The notes: a model not told the origin generated them from the sequence alone. A DNA stretch of 64,000 bases from Desulfacinum sp. (GCA_014359885.1 JACIYN010000029.1:1-64000); one strand, 5' to 3'. Shown: positions 7,311 through 16,561, numbered from the stretch's first letter. Numbers and translations: made by a program.

Positions 7311-9453
7311 CTTCCGGTACGGCCCGGCGCTCGTAGTTGAAAAGGGAATAGGGCGCATCGGCCCGGTGGCGTTTAAAGCCGCTCAAGAGCCGCTGCCAGT
7401 CCTTGTCTTCCAGTCGGGAGCCCCCTTCGCTCAGGTCCATGAGGAAAAGGCGGTAGCCCATGGCACGAAGTTCCGGAAGTTTTTCAAACCAGCAAAAGGG
7501 ATGATCGGCGAAGACGGCCGTCAAGGGTCCCTGGCGTTCCACGATGTATTGATCCCCCCGGGACGTCCGCACCGGCACTCCGGTCAGGACCGAAGGCTGC
7601 AGTCGGGAGAGGAAGAGAAACGGATGGCCATAAACCGTGACCACCGGGAAGGCCGGCAGGGGGTCCGTCACGAGCTCCCGGAGTTCCTCGCCGGTCACTT
7701 CCTGGGAAAGCACCGTGTAGGTGCATCCCGCCTCGGCCAGGGCCGCCATGGCCGCCTTGTTGCGGACATTCATGCGGGATCCGGCCCAAAGCCGCACCCC
7801 GTCCGAGCCGGCCAGCCAGTCCAGATGCCCCCAGTTGTTGACTTCCCAGGTGCGGAATCCGCGGGCCGCGAACCAGGCCGTCGCCTTGCGATAATAGTCT
7901 TCATCCTTTTCCAGGACCACCGGGGGAAGGGACCAGCCGAAACGTTTTTTCTGCGCCGGATGCAATCTCCCCTTGGCCAGGCGCTCCAGGTTCTCCTTGG
8001 TGGCGACACAAAAGATCCATTGGGCGGGCGACTGCAGAGCGCGGCTCAAGTCGGCGTGATGCCGGATCTTGACCACCAGGCTTTCGGGCAGGCGCCGTGC
8101 CTTCGGCCCCACATCGGCCGTTTCTTCCGGAATCCAGCCGTCCCCCCGGAACTTCTTGGAGAAGCCCATCGGTTGGAGTCCCTCCCGCTGGATCCTCTTC
8201 CAGATTTCCCGGGAGGCGGTGGGCTTTCTTCCAATGCGGAAGAGGCGTTCTCCCTCGGCCGCCGTGGTCCCGGGAGTCACCAGCACCGCCGGTCCCTTGG
8301 CAGGCGTCCGGTCCAGAGGTTCCCCCGCAACCGATTGCACGGCGCGGACCACAAAGGGACCCTTTTCCCGGCCTTCGGCCGATTCCGGTCGGAGTCGATC
8401 GCCGGCCTGTACAGAACGTCGAAGATCCGCCACCAGCGCGCCGTCTTCCACCCGGGTGACGGTCCCCACCCACAGCCCGCTGGACCCGGACCGGTGGGGG
8501 GTGAGCACGGTTTCGCTGGGAGACGGTCCCAGAAACCCGTCCGTCAGGCGTCGGGCCGGAGAAAGGGCCAGTTGTTCCGTGGCTTCCCGGATCGCTTCGC
8601 GGGCCGCTTGCGGTGGAGCGTCCAGCACCCGGCGGTAGGCCTGGACCACCGTTGCGATGTATTCGGCGTCCTTCATGCGCCCTTCGATCTTGAAGGAGGT
8701 GATGCCCAGCTCTCTCAGTTCCGGAATCCGGGGAAGGGCGGAAAAATCACTGCACGAAAAGAAGTAGCCTTCCTTTCGGCCCTGGCGGAAGCGCAGACGG
8801 CACGTTTGGACGCACCGCCCCTGGAGACCGCTGTGGCCCCCGCGGAAACTGCTGGCCAGGCACAGTCCCGAGATGGAAAAGCAGAGGGCCCCGTGGACAA
8901 ACATCTCCAGTTCCACGTCCGCCGACCGGCAGATGGCCCGAAGCTCCTCCATGCCCAGCTCCCGGGCCAGCACCACCCGGCGCGCTCCCAGCCTTTCCAG
9001 CACACGCACGCCGGAGCTGTTGTGAACCGCCGCCAGGGTGCTGGCATGCAGCTTCAGGTGCGGGAAGAACCGCCGGCAGAGAAAGAAAAGAGCGGGATCC
9101 TGCACGATGAGCGCGTCCACTTCCAGATCCGAAAGGGCCTGGAGGGTGTCCAGCAGCTCCGGCACTTCCGACGCCGTCACGGCGCTGTTGAGCGCCGTAT
9201 AAACCGCCACCTTCCGAGACCTGGCAAAGGGAAGCAGCCGGCTCAGGTCCTCCAGGGAAAAGTTGGCGGCGTGGGCCCGCGCACTCAGCCGCTTCAGCCC
9301 CAGATAGACGGCGTCCGCCCCGCTTTCCACGGCCGCCCAGAAGGCCTCCAGGTGTCCGGCGGGTGCCAGCAGCTCGGGCTTGCGGAGTTGTCCGAGGGTT
9401 TGGGCTTTCGGCCGCTTCGGGCCGCTCTTGTGTTGCTTCGATGCTCTTGTCAT
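7291..9453 (-). CDS. Peptidase U32 family protein (RlhA/YdcP-like)
   Basis: A 720-residue member of the U32 family, whose characterised members act in RNA or quinone hydroxylation with an Fe-S cluster rather than as plain proteases. The N-terminal half has the family hallmarks ELLAPAGHLEAFWAAVESGADAV near residue 30, FVHGALCFSISGLC and GRCVQTCRLRF (cluster cysteines), and SFKIEGRMKDAEYIA near residue 275. The C-terminal half is a long extension as in the larger paralogues. The start at 9453 overlaps the TGA of the creatininase gene (ATGA), so the two genes are co-translated. Substrate unknown. Confidence 0.85.
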   Translation of the reverse strand: MTRASKQHKSGPKRPKAQTLGQLRKPELLAPAGHLEAFWAAVESGADAVYLGLKRLSARAHAANFSLEDLSRLLPFARSRKVAVYTALNSAVTASEVPELLDTLQALSDLEVDALIVQDPALFFLCRRFFPHLKLHASTLAAVHNSSGVRVLERLGARRVVLARELGMEELRAICRSADVELEMFVHGALCFSISGLCLASSFRGGHSGLQGRCVQTCRLRFRQGRKEGYFFSCSDFSALPRIPELRELGITSFKIEGRMKDAEYIATVVQAYRRVLDAPPQAAREAIREATEQLALSPARRLTDGFLGPSPSETVLTPHRSGSSGLWVGTVTRVEDGALVADLRRSVQAGDRLRPESAEGREKGPFVVRAVQSVAGEPLDRTPAKGPAVLVTPGTTAAEGERLFRIGRKPTASREIWKRIQREGLQPMGFSKKFRGDGWIPEETADVGPKARRLPESLVVKIRHHADLSRALQSPAQWIFCVATKENLERLAKGRLHPAQKKRFGWSLPPVVLEKDEDYYRKATAWFAARGFRTWEVNNWGHLDWLAGSDGVRLWAGSRMNVRNKAAMAALAEAGCTYTVLSQEVTGEELRELVTDPLPAFPVVTVYGHPFLFLSRLQPSVLTGVPVRTSRGDQYIVERQGPLTAVFADHPFCWFEKLPELRAMGYRLFLMDLSEGGSRLEDKDWQRLLSGFKRHRADAPYSLFNYERRAVPEGGRGKR

Positions 9454-10184
9454 GAATCGGTCGGCTCTTCCCACGCGTTCAGTTTTTCAATGAGCTCGAT
9501 CAAGGCTGCGATGGAGGCCTCCATGAGCCGTTTTCCCTTGTCCTTGCTCGCCGCCTTGGGATTGCCCCACACCCCCGAATGCCAATAGGCCCGTTTGTTG
9601 CGAACCAGGATGTGGGCCGGGAAGGTGGGATAGGCCTCCTCGGCCGTCCCCTGCACCCAGTGGGGATACAGGTGCAGCATGAGCGAGGTTTCCACTTCTC
9701 CCGCATGGGAATCCGTGGGCGTTTCCTGGATGGCGGCCCAGGCGGCCTTTCCCAGGTCCAGCACGGACAGGACGGCCATGCGAAGGTGGGGGCACCGCTC
9801 CAGGAGATCCTCTCCGGCGTCCACCAGCGCGGCCATGTGGGTGCCTCCCGCATGGCCGCTCAGGACCACCACCGAGCGCATCCCCTGACGGACGAATCCT
9901 TCCACCACGTCCATGAGCAGGGCGCGGAGGGTGGCGCTTCGGATCCCCACCGTGCCGGGATGGCCGCTGGAGCTGCGGCACAGCCCGTACCACAAGGGGG
10001 GAGCCGACCAGACCGGGTATCGTTCCGCCACGGCGTCGGCCAAGGCCTCGGCGTGCAGGGTGTCCGTCCCCAGCGGCAGGTGCGGCCCGTGCTCTTCCAG
10101 GGACCCGCAGGGCACAATGACTGTGTGGATACGATCCCGCTCTTTTTCGAAGTAATCCATGGTGCATTGTTTGAGAATCGGCAC
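9450..10184 (-). CDS. Creatininase/MftE-family amidohydrolase
   Basis: A 244-residue protein of the creatininase family, metal-dependent amidases that include creatininase, formamide hydrolases and mycofactocin MftE. Metal-site motifs are EEHGPHLPLGTDT (near residue 30), GHAGGTHMAAL (about 110) and DSHAGEVETSLML (about 160). The start is GTG at 10184 with GGAGG 5 nt upstream. It overlaps the downstream U32-family gene by 4 nt. The natural substrate cannot be told from sequence. Confidence 0.8.
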   Translation of the reverse strand: MPILKQCTMDYFEKERDRIHTVIVPCGSLEEHGPHLPLGTDTLHAEALADAVAERYPVWSAPPLWYGLCRSSSGHPGTVGIRSATLRALLMDVVEGFVRQGMRSVVVLSGHAGGTHMAALVDAGEDLLERCPHLRMAVLSVLDLGKAAWAAIQETPTDSHAGEVETSLMLHLYPHWVQGTAEEAYPTFPAHILVRNKRAYWHSGVWGNPKAASKDKGKRLMEASIAALIELIEKLNAWEEPTDS

Positions 10185-10204
10185 GCGCTCCTCCCGAGAC
10201 CTGA

Positions 10205-10227
10205 CGGGCGGGCCTAAAGCCCGCCCC
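10205..10227. repeat. Palindromic repeat, GGGCGGGC family
   Basis: Inverted repeat GGGCGGGC-ctaaa-GCCCGCCC followed by CCTAC, in the 230-bp gap between the divergent creatininase and small membrane protein genes. Copies recur at 38567, 50421 and 61353. Confidence 0.75.
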
Positions 10228-10417
10228 TACGAAAACGGATTGCCCGCTTGGCCCGCTCCTTCCGGCATTCCTTCCTTATCCCGATTGGCCGCCGCGAGCA
10301 AGGCTCGATCCCTTCTTGACGAGAATTCCCGCCCGGGCTAAGGATGGCCGAAAAGGGATTCTATCACGGGTCTCCAGCACATTGAATCCGGCCGAACGAC
10401 GGAGGATCGGCGTTCCC

Positions 10418-10732
10418 ATGTCCCTTCCGAACCTGCATCTGAGCCTCACGGCGGTGGCGGCCATCGTTGTGTGCCTCAATCTCCCCTTCGGTTACTGGCG
10501 CGCTCAGGTGCAACGCTTTTCCACGGCGTGGTTTCTGGCCATCCACCTTCCCGTGCCCCTGGTGGTGGGCCTGCGGATCCTGTCCGGCATGGGCTGGCGT
10601 CTGGCCACCTTCCCGGTGCTCATCGGGGCGTTTTTCGCCGGACAGCTCCTGGGCGGCTTCTTTTGCAAGATGACAGGCAAATGTCGAAACGGGTCCCTCA
10701 GGGCGGGGCAGACTCCCGACAAGCGGACGTGA
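10418..10732 (+). CDS. Small integral membrane protein, unrecognised
   Basis: A 104-residue protein starting MSLPNLHLSLTAVAAIVV. Three hydrophobic segments are visible at about residues 8-24, 36-54 and 60-80, followed by a short basic cytoplasmic-type tail with two cysteines (FFCKMTGKCR). GGAGG lies 12 nt upstream of ATG 10418, a long spacing, so the start is moderately secure. I do not recognise a family and assign no function. Confidence 0.55.
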   Translation: MSLPNLHLSLTAVAAIVVCLNLPFGYWRAQVQRFSTAWFLAIHLPVPLVVGLRILSGMGWRLATFPVLIGAFFAGQLLGGFFCKMTGKCRNGSLRAGQTPDKRT

Positions 10733-10862
10733 GGCTCACCCCCAGAAAAACGAATGAACCTTTCGGATAGGGGTGGGGTTCATACACGCCCGCCGACCAC
10801 GCGGCGATGGACGAGCTCCGCAGGCCGCGATAAGCTTTTGGGTACATCCCGCCTACTGCGAT

Positions 10863-10896
10863 TGGTGTTTATTCGCGTTCCTTCGCGGTTCTCATT
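10863..10896. repeat. Dispersed TTCGCGTTC/TTCGCGGTT repeat
   Basis: The stretch ATTCGCGTTCcTTCGCGGTT followed by CTC is nearly the same as 3413-3434 and, inverted, 60345-60367. It sits about 30 bases upstream of the DJ-1/PfpI gene in a 190-bp gap without other features. Confidence 0.6.
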
Positions 10897-10927
10897 CAGA
10901 TTTTTGATTAAGAAAGGAGGAGGTACC

Positions 10928-11515
10928 ATGGCAGCCAAGAAGATCCTCATGCTCGTGGGTGACTTCGTGGAAGACTACGAAGTGATGGTCCCGTTTCAGA
11001 TGCTTCTCATGGTGGGCCATACGGTCCATGCCGTCTGCCCGGGCAAGAAGGCCGGCGAGACGGTGCGAACGGCGGTGCACGATTTCGAGGGGGACCAGAC
11101 CTACAGCGAAAAACCCGGCCACAACTTCCTTTTGAACGCCACCTTCGACGAGGTGAAGGCCGAAGACTACGACGCCCTGGTGATCCCCGGAGGCCGGGCG
11201 CCGGAATACATCCGGTTGAACGAACGGGTGCTGGAGATGGTCCGCCACTTCGCCCACGCCGAAAAGCCCATCGCCTCTATCTGTCACGGCCAACAGGTGC
11301 TGGTGGCCGCCGGGGTGGTGGAAGGGAAGGCTTGCACGGCCTATCCGGCGGTCAAGCCGGACCTGGTGCGTTCGGGCGCCACGTGGGTGGACGTGAACGA
11401 AACCTTCACCAACGCCCATGTGGACGGGAACCTGGTGACGGCACCCGCCTGGCCCGCCCATCCCCAATGGATGCGAAAGTTCCTGGAACTCCTGGGAAGC
11501 CGCATCGAACCTTAG
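10928..11515 (+). CDS. DJ-1/PfpI family protein
   Basis: A 195-residue member of the DJ-1/PfpI class I glutamine amidotransferase-like superfamily (deglycase, chaperone or protease-like roles). The nucleophile elbow is visible as [16 protein letters not shown] near residue 120, with the acidic residue motif GDFVEDYEV near the N-terminus and [12 protein letters not shown] near residue 85. ATG 10928 has GGAGGAGGT directly upstream. It is followed by the lysE-type exporter gene after 15 nt and may share a transcript. Exact activity is not deducible. Confidence 0.85.
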   Translation: MAAKKILMLVGDFVEDYEVMVPFQMLLMVGHTVHAVCPGKKAGETVRTAVHDFEGDQTYSEKPGHNFLLNATFDEVKAEDYDALVIPGGRAPEYIRLNERVLEMVRHFAHAEKPIASICHGQQVLVAAGVVEGKACTAYPAVKPDLVRSGATWVDVNETFTNAHVDGNLVTAPAWPAHPQWMRKFLELLGSRIEP

Positions 11516-11530
11516 AAAGGCCCCAAAGCC

Positions 11531-12187
11531 ATGATGGAACTTCTGGCCGTGGGCGCCGGCTCCTTCACCGTGGCCCTTTCGGGGGCCCTCATGCCGGGCC
11601 CGCTCTTTACCATCACCATTACCGAATCGGCCCGGAGAGGGTTTCGAGCCGGACCGCTGCTCATGACCGGCCACTCCCTGCTGGAACTGGTCGTGGTGGC
11701 GGCGGTGGTCCTGGGCCTGGGTCCTTACCTCAAGATGCCCTCGGTCATGGGGTTGATCGCCCTCTTCGGCGGCGGCTTTCTCGTTTTCATGGGCGTGGAC
11801 ATGGTGCGGAGCGCGGCCGGACTTTCCCTCACCCTGGATCCCCGGGATCCGGAGGCATCCTCAAAAGGCCGTCACCCCGTGGTGCTGGGGGTTTTGGCAA
11901 GCCTTTCGAACCCCTACTGGACCCTGTGGTGGGCTACCATCGGGCTGGGCTACCTGGTGGCGTCCATGAAACTGGGGACCTGGGGTGTCGTCGCCTTCTT
12001 TCTTGGCCACATCGCCGCGGACTATGCGTGGTACAGCCTGTTGTCTCTGGGCGTGAGCAAGGGAACCCGCTTCATGGGCGACCGAGGCTACCGGTGGATG
12101 ATCCGCTGCTGCGGTGTTTTCCTGCTCTTTTTCGGTGCCTGGTTTCTGTGGGCGGCCAAGGGGTTCCTGACCCGCTGGCTTGCCTGA
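11531..12187 (+). CDS. LysE/RhtB-family exporter
   Basis: A 218-residue inner-membrane exporter of the LysE superfamily (amino acids or other small solutes). The family signature appears as ALSGALMPGPLFTITITES near residue 15 and GFRAGPLLMTGHSLLELVV; SNPYWTLWWATIG sits near residue 130. About six hydrophobic segments are present, the usual number. It lies 15 nt after the DJ-1/PfpI gene and 23 nt before the LUD-domain gene, suggesting one operon. Substrate unknown. Confidence 0.85.
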   Translation: MMELLAVGAGSFTVALSGALMPGPLFTITITESARRGFRAGPLLMTGHSLLELVVVAAVVLGLGPYLKMPSVMGLIALFGGGFLVFMGVDMVRSAAGLSLTLDPRDPEASSKGRHPVVLGVLASLSNPYWTLWWATIGLGYLVASMKLGTWGVVAFFLGHIAADYAWYSLLSLGVSKGTRFMGDRGYRWMIRCCGVFLLFFGAWFLWAAKGFLTRWLA

Positions 12188-12210
12188 GCCTGTAAGGAGA
12201 AAGGTCCGGC

Positions 12211-12867
12211 ATGGAGGCGCCTGCATCCCGATTTCACGCCCAGCGCCTGGAGCGGTGCGGGGAAGCCCTGGAACGCAACCATTTCCGGGTTTCCATCGTT
12301 TCCGACCCGGAGGAGGCCCATCGGATCGTGATAGATCGCGTCGCGGCGGAGATTCGGCCCCGCAGCGTGTCCTGGGGGGATTCCATGACCCTGCACGCCT
12401 GCGGCATCCTGGAATCCATCGCCCGCATCGATCACATCCGGCTGATCCGGACCTTCGAGCCCGGAGTGCCCCGGCCGGAGATCATCGAGAGAAGGCGCCA
12501 AGCTCTTCTGGTGGACCTTTTCCTGACCGGCACCAACGCCGTGACGGAAACCGGCCAACTGGTGAACCTGGACATGGTGGGCAACCGGGTGGCGGGGCTC
12601 ACCTTCGGCCCCCGACAGGTGGTGGTCGTGGCGGGCCGAAACAAGATCGTTCCGGACCTGGCAGCCGCCCGGGAACGAATTCGAACCCGCGCCGCACCCC
12701 TGAATGCCATGCGACACGAAGGTTTCAGAACGCCATGCCGGAAGACCGGTACCTGCATGGACTGCAACAGCCCGGATCGAATTTGCAACACGTGGGCCAT
12801 CACGGAAAAGTCCTTTCCCAAGGGGCGTATCCACGTGGTGCTCATCCATCAGGACCTGGGGCTCTGA
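12211..12867 (+). CDS. LUD-domain (LutC/YkgG-like) protein
   Basis: A 218-residue protein of the lactate-utilisation LUD (DUF162) family. Visible features are SWGDSMTLHACGI, a central LTGTNAVTETGQLVNLDMVG and GRNKIVPDLAAARERIR, all typical of this family, and a C-terminal cysteine set CRKTGTCMDCNSPDRICN of the kind seen in stand-alone LUD proteins of anaerobes. No LutA or LutB partners are adjacent, so a role in lactate oxidation is not supported here. AAGGAGAAAGG precedes ATG 12211 at a suitable distance. Confidence 0.8.
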   Translation: MEAPASRFHAQRLERCGEALERNHFRVSIVSDPEEAHRIVIDRVAAEIRPRSVSWGDSMTLHACGILESIARIDHIRLIRTFEPGVPRPEIIERRRQALLVDLFLTGTNAVTETGQLVNLDMVGNRVAGLTFGPRQVVVVAGRNKIVPDLAAARERIRTRAAPLNAMRHEGFRTPCRKTGTCMDCNSPDRICNTWAITEKSFPKGRIHVVLIHQDLGL

Positions 12868-12932
12868 AGGGCCGCAGCGTTCGGCCGAGGGAGCTTGCTC
12901 CCCTCTTGGGGATGGTATCTTCGCTGTTTTTT

Positions 12933-12956
12933 AGGGGCGGTTCCCGAACCGCCCCT
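12933..12956. repeat. Palindromic repeat, GTAGGGGCG family
   Basis: AGGGGCGGTTC-cc-GAACCGCCCCT, 11-bp arms, preceded by a T run (gctgtttttt) and placed about 65 bases after the LUD gene stop. It may fold in the transcript and act as a 3' end, but on the plus strand it has no trailing T run. Confidence 0.7.
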
Positions 12957-13237
12957 CCTTCCAGCGTCCATCGGAGGCGCATGTCCCGGCGAAAACAACG
13001 ATAATAGAAAAAATATTAACCCACATCACGGGGGATTCCGTCACAACGAAGGATGAAACACGCCGTTTGGAAGCAGGCCCCCGTAGAGGCGAACGATGCT
13101 TCGCCCCCACGGTCCGGGTGCTTGGCCGGTGCAAGGACCCTTCTCACCAAAAACCGGCCGTTGCCGCGCACCCTTCCAGCCCCTGGGCCGGGCAGCAGGA
13201 AAAAGCCGAAGCCCCGAAAAGAATGGGAGACGCCCCT

Positions 13238-13429
13238 ATGACCGATGCCGTGGAAAAGCTCATCTCGGCCACCCGCGCCCTTTTGGACTACATGGATAAG
13301 GAGTTCGTCTTCGACAAGATGGGGGACGCGGGCTGCGGCGGTGTGGATCCTTACCGGTCGGAGACGTTCGACAACCTCATCCGGGCCGCCCGGGCCGCCC
13401 TCAAGGACGTGGACGGCGCTTCTCCCTGA
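13238..13429 (+). CDS. Small conserved-looking hypothetical protein
   Basis: A 63-residue acidic protein, starting MTDAVEKLISATRALLDYMD, with a central GDAGCGGVDPYRSETF and a closing helical segment FDNLIRAARAALKDVDG. GGGAGA lies 8 nt before ATG 13238. Helix-rich, no membrane segment. I do not recognise the family; the coherent charge pattern and SD support a real gene, but it is short. Confidence 0.5.
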   Translation: MTDAVEKLISATRALLDYMDKEFVFDKMGDAGCGGVDPYRSETFDNLIRAARAALKDVDGASP

Positions 13430-13494
13430 GTGAGCGGCCGCGAGGCCATCCACGAACGCCGTTGCCCCCGTGGAAGACGCCTGTCCGTTATGGC

Positions 13495-13522
13495 GTAGGG
13501 GCGGTTCGCGAACCGCCCCTAC
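13495..13522. repeat. Perfect 28-bp palindrome, GTAGGGGCG family
   Basis: Arms GTAGGGGCGGTTCG and its exact complement with no loop. An identical copy lies at 30357-30384. It sits between the 63-residue gene and the convergent 557-residue gene. Confidence 0.85.
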
Positions 13523-13587
13523 CTGGTATCATCAGCCCCAGCGATGACCCTGCTCCCCGTTTGGGAACGGACTTCCCACAGTCTTTC

Positions 13588-15261
13588 TCAGGCCGGTGTC
13601 GGCAGGGCCTCGCCGGCGAAGCCCCTCCGCTGGTGAAAATAGCGGCCGCTGATGCACAGCGCCGAGGCGGCCCCCACGAAGTGAATCATTTCGGGAAGGG
13701 AGATGCGGTCGTTGAAGGCTCCCAGGTGGGGGCCGGTGCGAAGAACGATCTCCTCCCGACCTCTGCGGTATCGGCCGGCCTCATCAGGCGGAAAGCCCCG
13801 GTCCGTCAGGAACCGGATGAACTCCCCGTCCGTCATCTGTTCCTGATCGGGCACCCTCAGGATCTCCTCCATGTGCCGGTCCACCCCCATCTCCTCGATC
13901 ATCCGCCGGGCCAGGTGTTCCAGATCCCATCCGGGTTCCGGGGCCGGCAGTCCCTCCGTAAAGCCTTCGTAGTACTTTTCGAAGACGCTTCGGACGGCCT
14001 TGGCCAGAAACGCCCGATCAAAGAGATCCCGAGCGTCCACGGGCGATCCGTCCGCTTGAAGCCCGCGCCGGCCGGGATCCCGATTACGGAAGTAGCTTCC
14101 CGTTACCAGAAGAAAACTCAACAGATGCATGCCCACCTGTTCGTAGAGCGACACGCCCGCCCCCCCAGCGGGCTCCAGGTGCTCCAGGTCCCGGATACCG
14201 GAACGGCCGAAATTGGGAAAGTCGCACGACTCCAGCCACCGGTCCAGGCGCCCGCCCCGCGGCCACCGATAGACTCCCCCGTCATTTCGGCGGTGTTGCT
14301 GCACCCGGTTGTGGAAAAGGGGAATGGGGGCCGTGTGCACCACGCCCCGGGATGTCAGCCTCCCCAGGTACAGCGCGTTCCGGCACAGGGTCTCCAAAAA
14401 GACCGCCTTGGACGGCAGCCTCCCCCCACAGGGCTGGTTGGGATAACAGAAATAGCCTCGGGGAGCCCGAAAGGCCACGGCCCACTCCGCCTTCGCCGGA
14501 CCGCAAACGTCCGACGGGCGGCATTTGGTCAGTCGGAAAAGCCATCGGCCGTCCAGCTTCAAGGGCAGGGGGATTTCGCCCAGGCGGCCCAAGCGGGTGT
14601 CTTCCCAGCGCCACAAAAGCCGCATCCAGCCGATTTCCCGAAGGAGGAGTTTCGCCCCCTGCTCCTCGGAGGCCGTTTTCACCACCAGGATGCCGGCGTC
14701 GGCGCCCCGATCCAGGATCAGGCTCCGCCCCCGCGAAAACCAGCCCTCGGGGCGGCTTGCGGCCGAAGGGCCCCGTTCCCGGGGAGCAGCCAGGTCCTCC
14801 AGGCGCCTCAAAAGCTCCGGGAGGGAAATGGGAAGGGCCTCGGACAAATCTCCCGAGGGCATGCCCGGAGGACTCAAGGCCAGCGGGAGCCCCCCCAGCA
14901 CCTCGGAAGACGCCCGCTGACAGGGCTCCTCCCCCTTCAGGGCCAGCGACTCCAGAACCCGGCGGGCATGCTCCACCACGTCCCGTCCCGGGCAGTTCTC
15001 CATGATGAGGCGAAGCCCCGTGGCCGCCTCTTTACAGAAAAAGAGGGCCTGGCGCTGCCTGAGATAAGGCCGGTGGGTCAGGAATCGCCGAACCAGGCGA
15101 ACCGTTTCGTGGTCGGCGAATCTGGGATTCTCCAGAAGGAATCGGTTCAGCTCCTGGACCTTGAGATAGGCCCCCGCGAAATCGGACGGCAGCCGGCGCA
15201 TCTCGCCCTTGAGGCGCTCCAAGGGCCGAAAACCGGCCGGATCCCTGCCGTGCCGGATCAT
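13588..15261 (-). CDS. Unrecognised 557-residue protein coupled to an HDAC-family gene
   Basis: A long soluble protein, arginine-rich, with no membrane segment or signal peptide that I can see. Recognisable patches are LLREIGWMRLLWRWEDTRLG, GYFCYPNQPCGG, a loop VVHTAPIPLFHNRVQQHRRN and a C-terminal FNDRISLPEMIHFVGAAS. I cannot assign a family. Its ATG at 15261 overlaps the TGA of the HDAC-family gene (ATGA), so its product is probably made with the deacetylase-like protein at a fixed ratio. The large size and coupling make it a real gene; the function is open. Confidence 0.7.
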   Translation of the reverse strand: MIRHGRDPAGFRPLERLKGEMRRLPSDFAGAYLKVQELNRFLLENPRFADHETVRLVRRFLTHRPYLRQRQALFFCKEAATGLRLIMENCPGRDVVEHARRVLESLALKGEEPCQRASSEVLGGLPLALSPPGMPSGDLSEALPISLPELLRRLEDLAAPRERGPSAASRPEGWFSRGRSLILDRGADAGILVVKTASEEQGAKLLLREIGWMRLLWRWEDTRLGRLGEIPLPLKLDGRWLFRLTKCRPSDVCGPAKAEWAVAFRAPRGYFCYPNQPCGGRLPSKAVFLETLCRNALYLGRLTSRGVVHTAPIPLFHNRVQQHRRNDGGVYRWPRGGRLDRWLESCDFPNFGRSGIRDLEHLEPAGGAGVSLYEQVGMHLLSFLLVTGSYFRNRDPGRRGLQADGSPVDARDLFDRAFLAKAVRSVFEKYYEGFTEGLPAPEPGWDLEHLARRMIEEMGVDRHMEEILRVPDQEQMTDGEFIRFLTDRGFPPDEAGRYRRGREEIVLRTGPHLGAFNDRISLPEMIHFVGAASALCISGRYFHQRRGFAGEALPTPA

Positions 15262-16055
15262 GCCCGGCCCTCCGGCGAGGCCCCGGGGAACTCCTTCCCC
15301 TCCAGTCCCCGGCAGAAGGCCAAGACGGCTTTCCCCAGCTCATGGGCCGTGTAGCCCCCTTCCAGGAGGGCGAAAAGGCGGCCGCGGGCCTTCCGGCGTG
15401 CCGTCTCGCCCAGAGCCCGCCCGATGCGGTGGTAGTCCCGGTTGGTCAATAGATTTCCCCAATCCTGCACGTGAAGATCGAATCCGGCCGACACGCCGAT
15501 CACATCCACGTCCGGAAGAAGCGCCAGTCGAGTCATGAGCCGGTCCACGAATTGGGCTCCGTCGGCCAAGGTCATGTCCACCAGCTGCACGCGCGGATCC
15601 GCCCCCAGGATTTCCGCCGTGCCGTCGCCCCGGTGCATGTCGATGTCCACCACGGCGGCGCTTTGTATCGCCCCCTTTTCCAGGAGCGAAAGAATCGCCA
15701 CGGCCATGTTGTTGAAAAAACAGAAACCGCCGTAGCGGTTGCGGCCTGCGTGGTGGCCGGGAGGACGAACGACGGCGAAGGCGGTCCGCCCGGACAGGGC
15801 CCATTCCGCCGAACAAAGGGCTCCCCCTGCCGCCAGAAAGGCCGCCTCCAGAACGTCCATGCCTTCCAGTTGGACACGCACCAGATGCTCCGGGTCGTGG
15901 GCCCTCAGGATGTCCTCCTTACGGGCCGGCTCCGGGGTGAGGATCGGGTAGTGGTTCTTGAGTTTGGTGAAGACGGCGCGGGCCCGCGCCGGGGTTTCCA
16001 CGGCGCCGGTGGGATAACGCCTGAGATAGCCTTCGTGAAAGACAACCGTCAGCAC
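15258..16055 (-). CDS. Histone deacetylase/AcuC-family protein
   Basis: A 265-residue zinc amidohydrolase of the HDAC fold, the family containing AcuC, acetylpolyamine amidohydrolases and class II HDAC-like enzymes. Catalytic motifs are intact: VRPPGHHAGRNRYGGFCFFN near residue 98, the metal-binding DIDMHRGDGT near residue 138, SAGFDLHV near 190, and LLEGGYTA near 230. It is somewhat shorter than the usual 300 or more residues. The start is GTG at 16055, overlapping the previous gene's stop by 7 nt. It lies in the middle of three overlapping genes whose other members I do not recognise. The substrate could be an acetylated protein or a small acetyl amide. Confidence 0.85.
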   Translation of the reverse strand: MLTVVFHEGYLRRYPTGAVETPARARAVFTKLKNHYPILTPEPARKEDILRAHDPEHLVRVQLEGMDVLEAAFLAAGGALCSAEWALSGRTAFAVVRPPGHHAGRNRYGGFCFFNNMAVAILSLLEKGAIQSAAVVDIDMHRGDGTAEILGADPRVQLVDMTLADGAQFVDRLMTRLALLPDVDVIGVSAGFDLHVQDWGNLLTNRDYHRIGRALGETARRKARGRLFALLEGGYTAHELGKAVLAFCRGLEGKEFPGASPEGRA

Positions 16056-16540
16056 GAGGGTTCATCCGTCGTCTGAGCCGCCACAGTCTCACTCTCGTAG
16101 GGACTTCGAGATGTTACCACTTCTTTGAGCTTTTCCGCAATGGCATGGTACAGGGCCAGGGTTTCCGGGGACCCGTAGCCCTTGTCGGCGTGAATGAAGA
16201 CGGGCTGGCCGTTTCCGTACTTGAGCTTGGATGAGACCACCACGTAGGGGATATGCCGCTCCTTGTCGCACTCGTGGACCAGCTGGATGAAGTGACCGCG
16301 GATGAGGATGAGATCCGGCGTCTGAAACTCCGGGTGCATGTGGTAGGCGAAGGCCTGCTCCCGGGGAAATTGGCGGATCTCCACGTTCAGGCCGTGCCGG
16401 GCGCAGATCTTTTGAAGCAGCTTTCCTTCCAGGCCGCAGTGGAGCATGTAGAGCAGAAGCGGCCTCTGGAGCGGACCCGCCGGTTGGGCATTTTTGTCTT
16501 TTTCTTCTTCCTTCATGGCTTCCCACACCCCCATCTCCAT
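16049..16540 (-). CDS. Unrecognised 163-residue protein, first gene of the HDAC-family operon
   Basis: Soluble protein starting near MEMGVWEAMKEEEKDKN and continuing LLLYMLHCGLEGKLLQKICA, PDLILIRGHFIQLVHECDK and GSPETLALYHAIAEKLKEVV. The start is uncertain: ATG 16540, 16534 or 16516 are all possible and none has a strong SD. Upstream in-frame sequence is only translated tandem repeat and cannot be part of the protein. Its stop overlaps the GTG of the HDAC-family gene. Family unknown. Confidence 0.55.
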   Translation of the reverse strand: MEMGVWEAMKEEEKDKNAQPAGPLQRPLLLYMLHCGLEGKLLQKICARHGLNVEIRQFPREQAFAYHMHPEFQTPDLILIRGHFIQLVHECDKERHIPYVVVSSKLKYGNGQPVFIHADKGYGSPETLALYHAIAEKLKEVVTSRSPYESETVAAQTTDEPSC

Positions 16541-16561
16541 GTCTTTTTCGATTCTATCACC

